Position numbers and translations under genes: made by a program. 5,109 nt of DNA from JANLQB01 sp043735935 (lineage in GTDB: Bacteria; Verrucomicrobiota; Verrucomicrobiia; Chthoniobacterales; Chthoniobacteraceae): positions 1 through 5,109 of the forward strand of contig JAYTDO010000571.1 in the NCBI GenBank assembly GCA_043735935.1. Direction: 5' to 3'. The notes beneath the pieces were generated by a model, which saw only the letters and a list, made by a program, of their open reading frames with translations, did not search any database and had not been told where the DNA came from. The stretch's first letter is position 1. Each line of letters starts with the position of its first letter. Below are positions 1 through 5,109 of the stretch, one piece after another.

Positions 1-2
1 AG

Positions 3-644
3 GCGATACAGGCTTGGGGCCAAGCCGACGGCGTCGTCTATGCAGAGGTCGATCAAGGCAAGGAATTTGGCTACGGCGACTATATGAGTTACAGGCCGAT
101 TTTGGAACGGAAGCTGGCCGCTGAGAAATTTGATTACGTCCTGCTTAGCATGCACAACGAATGCTGGAGTCTGAGGAAGCCAGAAGACCTGATCGCGGCT
201 GCGGCCGACTGCCACGAAATCATCACGAAGCATGGGGCGAAAACGATGCTCTACATGCTGTTCAAAGGGCCTAAAAGCCCGCCGGTCGAGACAGTAGTTC
301 CCCTGTTTGATCGAGCCTTCCAAGCCATGAAGGACCGGCTGATTGACGGAAAGAAGCATGATGTTCTCTATATTCCCGGCCTTCTCCTCTCGGAAGCAGC
401 CCGCGCGAAAGAGCAAACCGGCCGGAGCGGCGGGCCACGGCCAACTGGATGGGAACAAGGTGGCATTCACCCGACGGAACTTGGTCAGTATGCCTATGGC
501 TGTCTGATCTACACCTTCATCAGCGGGAAAGACCCCCATCAAATCACCTTTAAGACCGGCGTTGAGGAGAAGGACACAAAGTGGATCTGGGATAACGTCT
601 GGCAGCTCTATCGCGACAAACAGAAAGACAAAGTGAAGCCGTAG
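3..644 (+). CDS. SGNH-hydrolase-like protein, C-terminal part (start outside window)
   Basis: The frame is open from the window edge, so the gene starts upstream; 213 residues are visible and the stop is TAG at 642-644. An internal ATG at 84 is not needed as a start, because 27 sensible residues precede it (including WGQADGVVYAEVDQGKEFGY). Order of recognisable blocks, in visible-residue numbering: a strand FDYVLLSMHNE around 43-53, like the wDyVvLQe block of DUF4886-type SGNH proteins; a strand AKTMLYM around 79-85; DVLYIPG around 119-125; and the C-terminal IHPTELGQYAYGCLIYTFISG (155-175), which matches the His-containing last block, with His156 as the likely catalytic histidine. The nucleophile block (GNS/GDS) would lie upstream and is not seen. 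Oddity: the Asp normally three residues before the His is Gly here, so the triad is altered or uses another acid. Such proteins are usually esterases or deacetylases on carbohydrates. The family call rests on motif pattern alone and the substrate is unknown. Confidence 0.72.
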   Translation, partial: AIQAWGQADGVVYAEVDQGKEFGYGDYMSYRPILERKLAAEKFDYVLLSMHNECWSLRKPEDLIAAAADCHEIITKHGAKTMLYMLFKGPKSPPVETVVPLFDRAFQAMKDRLIDGKKHDVLYIPGLLLSEAARAKEQTGRSGGPRPTGWEQGGIHPTELGQYAYGCLIYTFISGKDPHQITFKTGVEEKDTKWIWDNVWQLYRDKQKDKVKP

Positions 645-770
645 TCCTTCGGATCAAACGACCATGCACGCATGATGAATCGTCTCGTCACCTACCATTT
701 TCCCCGACCCCGAATCTGAAGATGCCGACCCCCGCGCTAGATCAACGATCTCATAACAGAAGCACTTACC

Positions 771-1655
771 ATGAAATCCAGTCGAATCCTTTTGTGCTTG
801 GCGGCCGTATCGGTCGGCATCGCCAGTGAGCCAGCCTTTGCTGCGGAGCTACCGCCTGCAAGCGGACGAGTCGAGGAGTTCGTCTTCAAGAAAACCAAAG
901 ACAAAGACCTCATCCTCTTCGTCCATTTCCCTGAAGGTTGGAAAGCGACCGACCAGCGACCGGCCATTGTTTTCTTCTTCGGAGGCGCTTGGTCCATGGG
1001 GTCTCCCAAGCAATTCATCACACAAGCGGAATATTTTTCCAGCCGTGGCATGGTCGCGATATGTGCTGATTATCGTGTAAGGATCAGTCCTTTGGTTTGC
1101 GTCGAGGACGCGAAAAGTGCGGTCCGGTGGATGAGGGGCCACGCCGCGAAGCTGGGCATCGACCCTGAGCGGATTGTCGGCTCTGGCGGTTCTGCGGGCG
1201 GCCATTTGGCTGCGGTGACCGCGATGACGGAGACTTACGATTCCAGGGATGAGGATGGCCGAATATCCTCCAAGCCGAACCTATTGGTGCTCTTCAACCC
1301 GGTTCTGGACATGGAACGCGAAACCGCGAGCGCGGTCAGGGAGCTTACCGCAGAGGAGAAGAGGGCCATTTCGCCCATGCTGTATATCCGCAAGGACACT
1401 CCGCCCAGCATCCTATTTTACGGTGAAAAAGACGGCTTCATCAGGCAAGGTCGGGAATTCCTAGCCAAGTCGAAAAAGGCGGGTATCGAGGCGATCCTTT
1501 TTAGTGCCCCCGACCAAGGCCACGGATTTTTTAACGGGCCGCTTTGGATGAATACCACCCTTGTCGAAGTCGATCATTTTCTCATTGCGCACAAGTATCT
1601 TACCGGTGAGCCCACGATCAAAGCATCCAACAGTAAGCTCAACAAGGAGGAGTGA
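771..1655 (+). CDS. Exported alpha/beta hydrolase (BD-FAE-like esterase/lipase family)
   Basis: This is a complete gene of 294 residues, a normal length for a single-domain serine esterase. ATG 771 is the first start after an in-frame TAG at 738-740; only a weak AGAAG (758-762) precedes it. Residues 1-24 form a signal peptide (short basic start, hydrophobic core, AFA cleavage site), so the mature enzyme should act in the periplasm or outside. Fold landmarks: strand RPAIVFFFGGAW (63-74), which carries the oxyanion-hole motif with Phe in place of the usual His of HGGGW; ADYRVR at 99-104; helix VEDAKSAVRWMRGHAAKLGID (111-131); nucleophile elbow GSGGSAGGHLA (137-147) with Ser141; acid Asp221 in YGEKDGF; and His251 in DQGHGF. 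The triad is complete. The usual loop between ADYR and the VEDAK helix is short. The tail after residue 280 is polar and probably disordered. Likely reaction: hydrolysis of carboxylic esters such as acetyl or feruloyl groups on carbohydrates. The family is confident; the substrate is inferred from neighbours only. It follows gene 1 after 126 bases on the same strand. Confidence 0.9.
   Translation: MKSSRILLCLAAVSVGIASEPAFAAELPPASGRVEEFVFKKTKDKDLILFVHFPEGWKATDQRPAIVFFFGGAWSMGSPKQFITQAEYFSSRGMVAICADYRVRISPLVCVEDAKSAVRWMRGHAAKLGIDPERIVGSGGSAGGHLAAVTAMTETYDSRDEDGRISSKPNLLVLFNPVLDMERETASAVRELTAEEKRAISPMLYIRKDTPPSILFYGEKDGFIRQGREFLAKSKKAGIEAILFSAPDQGHGFFNGPLWMNTTLVEVDHFLIAHKYLTGEPTIKASNSKLNKEE
1644..1650 (+). 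promoter_or_regulatory. Strong Shine-Dalgarno-like AAGGAGG at the end of the esterase gene
   Basis: AAGGAGG lies inside the last codons of the esterase gene (encoding its Lys-Glu-Glu tail), just before the TGA at 1653-1655. It is the best ribosome-binding-site match in the window and sits 9 bases before a GTG at 1660. That GTG opens a 43-codon frame ending at TGA 1789-1791, whose product resembles nothing I recognise. The site is too far (186 bases) from ATG 1837 to serve the next gene. It may be a coincidence of Lys-Glu codons, or a coupled start for a very small peptide. Confidence 0.25.
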
Positions 1656-1836
1656 TTCGGTGAAAGCGGCAAACTCATCTACACATGGTTATCGGACGTA
1701 TTTCTGGCAAAGCTCTCACTCCCCGAATCTTCGCCCCGCTCTGGCGGTCCATAGTGTGGCAGGTGGAAAGGCTAGTCACTGCCAGAAATGAAGCTCCGTC
1801 TCGAAACCTTGACGTTCCCGACTCGACTCACCTCCT

Positions 1837-4800
1837 ATGAAACTTCGCCACACCCTCCTCGCCGCACTCCTCAGCTTCGCCGCGTCCGCTTTTGCGCAGA
1901 CCTACTATCTGCCGCCGGGCGTCACGAACATCCGCGCGATGGTCGTCGGCGGCACGCCGCTGCAAGGGGGCACGCCGCAGATTTGGCGGGACTTCTGTCT
2001 GGCGCAGCGCGTGGGGCTGGCGCAGACGGTCGGGGACTTGCCGGCCATCGCGACGGCGAGCGGGCATCCGGAGATTGCCAATGCGCCGTTTGCGACTTGC
2101 GGGACTTCGGCGGGGGCGAGCGCGGCGGCTTCGGCGGTGATTGCGAATCCGGCGCGCGGCATCGCGGTGGTGGGGCTGCATGGGGTGATGCTGGCGGCGG
2201 GGAACGATGGCTTCAATGCGAACCGCAGCGGGGAGAACGGCGACTTTCCGACGTATGATTTCAGCGGCGTGTACGGCGTGCCGATGATTCACAATTTCGA
2301 CAACAACGATGGCTTCATCAATCCCGTGGTGTTGCAGGGGCTCGTGGAATGGGGCCGCGCGCACGGGGCACCGTGGACATTTTTCATCCACAACGACGGC
2401 AATCACACGGACAACGACACGGCGCTGACGACGCTGATTTTCCCATGGCTCGCGGCGGTGCTCGATCTGCGGCTGCCGACCAGCGCGGGCACCGGAGATG
2501 GGACGGTGACGCTCAATCCGATCGTGGAAAGCAACGGGTGGCTTGGGGATATTAAGACGAAGGCCATCGCCAGCTACGCGACATATGCGGGCGACAAGGC
2601 GAAGGCGGATTGGTTTCCAAATCAGAGCGTCGCGACGATTTGGAACGGCTACCATTTCATCCCGCCCTACAACATTCCGGCGCAGCCCATCGTCGCGCCA
2701 AGCGGCATCATCGCGGACCTCACGATCCTCGATCCGCTCAACAACGACACGAGCAGCGGCACGGGTTGGAAGATCAATGCGAATCTCAAGGAGGCGGATC
2801 AGGCGGGCAGTCTCGTGAAGTATTTCATCATGGCTCCACCGCCCGCGAGCGTGGCGGGGCTGGATTGGATTCGCCCGATCACGCCGGGAAAAAACTACGT
2901 GGCTTACACGGCGGACCCGATTTTCACCTTCCGCGTGACGGCGGATGCGACGGTCTTCATCGCGCACAGCGACCAGGGCACGCCTCGGCCCGCGTGGCTT
3001 TCGACTTACACGAACACCGGCGAGCAACTCGTCGTGACTTCGGGGAATCTGAACTCGAACGCGCCGCGTTACACGCTCTTCAAAAAAGATTTCGCGGCGA
3101 ACTCCGTGGTGAGTTGCGGCACCAATGCGCCCGCGCCTTCCGGGCAGATGTATCTCACCATCGTGAAGCCGCTGGGCGCGCCGGCGCTGGCTTCGGTGTC
3201 GGTGATCGCGAGCGATGCCAGCGCGACGGAAGGCGGCGACACGGGCGCATTCACGATCACGCGCACGGGCGCGACGACTTCGGCGCTGACGGTGAATTTT
3301 TCCGTGAGTGGAACGGCGGCGAGCGGCGCGGATTTCGTTTCGTTGGGAACAAGCGTGAGCATTCCCGCCGGGCAAAGCAGCGCCTTGGTGACGGTGGCAA
3401 CGCTGCAGGATGCGGCGCAGGAGACGACGGAAACCGTGGTGCTCACGCTCGCGGCGGACGCGGCTTACAATCTCGGTTCGCCGACTTCCGCGACGGTGAA
3501 TGTGCTCGATGACGACTCGCCGCCACTGCCCGTGGTGACCGTCGCGGACACGATCACGACGGCGGCGGAGCCGAGCACGCCGGGCCAATTCACAATCTCG
3601 CGCACGGGCGCGACGACCGGCGCGCTGACGGTGAATTTCACGATGAGCGGCAGCGCGACGGGCGGCACGGATTACACGTCGCTCGGCACCAGCGCGGTGA
3701 TTCCGGCGGGGCAAAGCAGCGTCGCGCTGGCGGTCTCGCCGATCGACGACACGCTCGTGGAAGGCACGGAAACGGTGACGCTTTCCATCGCCAGTAGCGC
3801 GACGTATGCGCTCGGTGCCATCACCACCGCGTCGGTGAATATCACGGATAACGACACGTCCTCGCTGCCCGTGGTGACGGTTACCGCGACCGACGCGGAC
3901 GCCGGGGAACCCAGCAACGCCGGGGCTTGGACGTTCACGCGCACGGGCAGCACGGCCAGTTCGCTTGCCGTGAATTTCAGCACCAGCGGCACTGCTGCGC
4001 GCGCGACCGATTACACGTTGCCGGGCGGCACGACATTCACGATTCCGGCGGGACAGGCGTCGGGCACGCTGACGCTCACGGTGGTAAATGATTCGCTCGT
4101 GGAAGGCACCGAGACGGCGATCTGCACGATCAGCGCGAATGCAAACTACACCGTGGGTTCGCCGGCGAGCGCGACCATCAACATCACCGACGATGATGGT
4201 GGCACCGGGCTGCCGACGGTCACGATTGCCGCGACGAACGCGAACGCCGCCGAACCTGGCACGACGGGCACTTTCACAGTCACGCGCACGGGCGCGACGA
4301 CGAGTGCGCTGACGGTCAACTTCGCCGTGAGCGGGACGGCGACGAGCGGCACGGATTTCACCGCGCTCGGCACCAGCGTGAGCATCGCGGCGGGCCAGGC
4401 GAGCACGACGCTGACGGTCGCGCCGATTGACGACACCACGGCGGAAAGCACAGAGACAGTCATCGTCACGCTGAGCGCGAATGCGGCTTACACGCTGGGT
4501 TCGCCGTTGAGCGCAACGGTGAACATCGCGGACAATGACAGCGGCGGTACCGGCTCGACGGTGACGGTCGCGGCCACCATCGCGGACGCCACGGAGCCGA
4601 GCACGAATGGCCGCTTCACCTTCACCCGCACCATGCCGACGACGGGCGCACTCACCATCACTTTCACCACGAGCGGCACGGCCACAGGCGGCGCGGATTA
4701 CACGGCGCTGCCGACGAGCGTGACCATCGCGTCGGGGCAGACCACGGCCATTGTGAACGTGAACGTCATCGACGATGCGCCCGTCGAGAGCACGGAGACG

Positions 4801-5109
4801 GTCATCGTCACGATCACGCCGAGCGCGGGCTACATCGTCGGCGGCGCATCGAGCGCGACGGTGAATATCACGGACAACGATGCGTCGGTGGCGTGGGTGC
4901 AGCAGCCCGCGATCACGTATGCGACGCACGGCTCGGTCGATGTGAAGCTCGATATTTACCTGCCGAAAAATCCGCCGGCCGGGCCGCTGCCGGTCTTCAT
5001 CTGGTTGCCCGGCGGCGGCTGGTCCACCGTCACGCGCACGAATATCACCGATCTCTACCGTGCCTTTACCGCAGATGGTTTCGCGGTGGTGAGCGTCGAG
5101 CATCTGAAT
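1837..5109 (+). CDS. Secreted multidomain protein: alpha/beta hydrolase, lyase-type beta module, five Calx-beta repeats, second alpha/beta hydrolase (3' end outside window)
   Basis: The frame is open for 1091 codons with no stop, so the gene runs past the window. ATG 1837 is the only possible start after an in-frame TGA at 1810-1812; no Shine-Dalgarno precedes it. Residues 1-20 are a signal peptide (MKLRH, Leu/Ala core, ASAFA before Gln21). Residues 21 to about 217 are a compact alpha/beta-hydrolase-like domain: nucleophile elbow CGTSAGA with Ser91, acid candidate Asp158 (NNDGF), histidine candidate His190 (NDGNH). About 224-447 is beta-rich; its second half (FTFRVTADATVFIAHSD from 363, then PAWLS, TNTGE, LFKKDF, MYLTIVKP) resembles modules attached to pectate and rhamnogalacturonan lyases. 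Residues 451-1015 hold five Calx-beta repeats. About 1019-1091 start a second alpha/beta hydrolase (KLDIYLP, then WLPGGGW at 1056-1062); its Ser, Asp and His lie outside. Expected role: extracellular ester hydrolysis on polysaccharide, with Ca2+-binding spacers. The gene uses G/C-ending codons almost throughout and lacks TTA, CTA and TCA, unlike genes 1 and 2. The frame and repeats are certain, the hydrolase calls good, the substrate inferred. Confidence 0.92.
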   Translation, partial: MKLRHTLLAALLSFAASAFAQTYYLPPGVTNIRAMVVGGTPLQGGTPQIWRDFCLAQRVGLAQTVGDLPAIATASGHPEIANAPFATCGTSAGASAAASAVIANPARGIAVVGLHGVMLAAGNDGFNANRSGENGDFPTYDFSGVYGVPMIHNFDNNDGFINPVVLQGLVEWGRAHGAPWTFFIHNDGNHTDNDTALTTLIFPWLAAVLDLRLPTSAGTGDGTVTLNPIVESNGWLGDIKTKAIASYATYAGDKAKADWFPNQSVATIWNGYHFIPPYNIPAQPIVAPSGIIADLTILDPLNNDTSSGTGWKINANLKEADQAGSLVKYFIMAPPPASVAGLDWIRPITPGKNYVAYTADPIFTFRVTADATVFIAHSDQGTPRPAWLSTYTNTGEQLVVTSGNLNSNAPRYTLFKKDFAANSVVSCGTNAPAPSGQMYLTIVKPLGAPALASVSVIASDASATEGGDTGAFTITRTGATTSALTVNFSVSGTAASGADFVSLGTSVSIPAGQSSALVTVATLQDAAQETTETVVLTLAADAAYNLGSPTSATVNVLDDDSPPLPVVTVADTITTAAEPSTPGQFTISRTGATTGALTVNFTMSGSATGGTDYTSLGTSAVIPAGQSSVALAVSPIDDTLVEGTETVTLSIASSATYALGAITTASVNITDNDTSSLPVVTVTATDADAGEPSNAGAWTFTRTGSTASSLAVNFSTSGTAARATDYTLPGGTTFTIPAGQASGTLTLTVVNDSLVEGTETAICTISANANYTVGSPASATINITDDDGGTGLPTVTIAATNANAAEPGTTGTFTVTRTGATTSALTVNFAVSGTATSGTDFTALGTSVSIAAGQASTTLTVAPIDDTTAESTETVIVTLSANAAYTLGSPLSATVNIADNDSGGTGSTVTVAATIADATEPSTNGRFTFTRTMPTTGALTITFTTSGTATGGADYTALPTSVTIASGQTTAIVNVNVIDDAPVESTETVIVTITPSAGYIVGGASSATVNITDNDASVAWVQQPAITYATHGSVDVKLDIYLPKNPPAGPLPVFIWLPGGGWSTVTRTNITDLYRAFTADGFAVVSVEHLN
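2698..3174 (+). other. Domain: beta-sandwich module resembling accessory modules of pectate/rhamnogalacturonan lyases
   Basis: This covers residues about 288-446 of the large protein. Visible signs are alternating beta pattern and a characteristic series in the second half: FTFRVTADATVFIAHSD (363 on), PAWLS, TNTGE, YTLFKKDF, then MYLTIVKP at 438-445. From memory this matches the pattern '...V.rdatVYvAyD......P.WL....dTge......y.ly.KdF.aG.V.LG.N......MY.vivkp' found in secreted plant-cell-wall lyases and esterases, where such modules are thought to bind carbohydrate. It carries one Cys (427). The resemblance is from pattern recognition, not a profile search. If right, it is the best substrate clue in the window (pectin-like polysaccharide). 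Confidence 0.5.
3187..4881 (+). repeat. Array of five Calx-beta repeats (about 114 residues / 339-345 bases each)
   Basis: Five tandem in-frame units occupy residues about 451-560, 565-673, 678-787, 793-901 and 907-1015 of the large protein. The conserved CGC codon of the F-T-x-x-R-T motif falls at 3262, 3601, 3940, 4285 and 4627, giving periods of 339, 339, 345 and 342 bases. Each unit runs: V-x-V-x-A..., an AEPS-like acidic site (ATEGG in unit 1), a TFTRTG strand, a VNFSVSGTA strand, a G-x-D-Y/F-T turn, an I-P-A-G-Q strand, a D-D-x-x-V-E-G-T-E-T-V strand (in unit 1 this is Q-D-A-A-Q-E-T-T-E-T), and a closing Y-x-L-G-S-P-x-S-A-T-V-N-I-x-D-N-D. The acidic D-N-D and V-E-G-T-E positions are where Calx-beta domains bind calcium. 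Linkers are short and vary: SPPL, TSSL, GGTGL, SGGTG. Unit 3 has Trp for the first Phe and a Cys (763); unit 5 has RTM for RTG. Such arrays usually act as rigid spacers or calcium-stabilised stalks in surface proteins. Confidence 0.9.
4891..5109 (+). other. Domain: start of a second alpha/beta hydrolase (cut by window end)
   Basis: This covers residues about 1019-1091. After the last Calx-beta unit the sequence becomes W-V-Q-Q-P-A-I-T-Y, then VKLDIYLPKN, then PLPVFIWLPGGGW, then a helix-like DLYRAFTADGF and a strand AVVSVEHLN. This is the usual N-terminal order of carboxylesterase/BD-FAE-like hydrolases: the 'LDIYLP' strand, the strand ending in the HGGGW oxyanion hole (here PGGGW, Pro for His), the 'fa..G.vVv...Y' strand. 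The nucleophile elbow and the rest of the triad should follow within roughly 60-150 residues outside the window. Confidence 0.75.

Noticed and set aside
663..674. Palindrome CATGC-AC-GCATG in the spacer before the esterase, and AGATC-AAC-GATCT at 739-751, as operators or terminators
   Set aside because: Each has a 5-bp stem, no T-run and no nearby convincing promoter boxes. Inverted repeats of this size occur often by chance.
645..770. Promoter for the esterase gene in the 126-base spacer
   Set aside because: I see no convincing paired -35/-10 elements, and sigma-factor consensus in the suspected phyla is not reliable enough to call one by eye.
737..1205. Minus-strand frames overlapping the start of the esterase gene
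   Set aside because: They lie wholly opposite a well-supported esterase gene and have no recognisable motifs.
1741..1785. Stem CTGGCGGT / ACTGCCAG (1741-1748 with 1778-1785) as a terminator
   Set aside because: The loop is about 29 bases, one pair is G-U, and no T-run follows.
1828..1836. TCACCTCCT as a fragment of a 16S rRNA gene end
   Set aside because: Only nine bases match; the flanking sequence does not continue as rRNA and runs directly into a coding start.
1788..2258. ATG 1788 frame overlapping the preceding TGA as the start of the large gene
   Set aside because: It is in a different frame from the repeat protein, turns Arg/Gly-rich, and stops at 2258. The signal peptide and hydrolase motifs are in the frame starting at 1837.
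3069..4685. Short minus-strand frames rich in Val/Ala/Ser opposite the Calx-beta array
   Set aside because: Their mutual similarity (LxxAVPLTxKxTVSAxVVAPVRV) simply mirrors the sense-strand repeats in another frame.
1828..5103. Minus-strand reading frame of 1091 residues as a gene
   Set aside because: It is Arg-rich low-complexity sequence with no signal or motif. The + strand over the same bases encodes a signal peptide, hydrolase motifs and five regular Calx-beta repeats. Its openness follows from codon bias in the sense gene.

Overview
The window looks like chromosomal DNA from a free-living, polysaccharide-degrading bacterium. Verrucomicrobiota, or possibly Planctomycetota, is the best guess. 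The reasons are the run of exported SGNH and alpha/beta hydrolases, the family look of the BD-FAE-like esterase at 771-1655, and the very long secreted multidomain protein with Calx-beta repeats. No rRNA or other taxonomic marker is present, so this placement is inference.

Layout: three genes on the + strand, head to tail. (1) 3-644 is the C-terminal part of an SGNH-hydrolase-like protein whose start lies outside the window. (2) 771-1655 is a complete, signal-peptide-bearing alpha/beta hydrolase/esterase. (3) 1837-5109 is an open reading frame of at least 1091 codons with no stop before the window ends. It encodes a secreted modular protein: signal peptide, a compact alpha/beta-hydrolase-like domain, a beta-rich module resembling those attached to pectate and rhamnogalacturonan lyases, five Calx-beta repeats of about 114 residues, and the beginning of a second alpha/beta-hydrolase domain with a GGGW oxyanion-hole motif. 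A long arginine-rich reading frame on the opposite strand over the same interval is an antisense shadow: it is codon-in-register with the real gene and stays open because that gene never uses TTA, CTA or TCA codons.

The spacers are short (126 and 181 bases) and contain no RNA gene, mobile element, CRISPR array or convincing terminator. All three products are hydrolases and at least two carry export signals. The simplest reading is a locus for extracytoplasmic hydrolysis of esterified, perhaps pectin-like, plant or algal polysaccharide. Base composition and codon usage change sharply between gene 2 and gene 3: genes 1 and 2 are mixed, gene 3 is strongly G/C-ending with many GCG and ACG codons. 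Gene 3 may therefore have a different history. The most notable item is its architecture: two esterase-type hydrolase domains joined by a lyase-type beta module and a Calx-beta stalk in one secreted chain.
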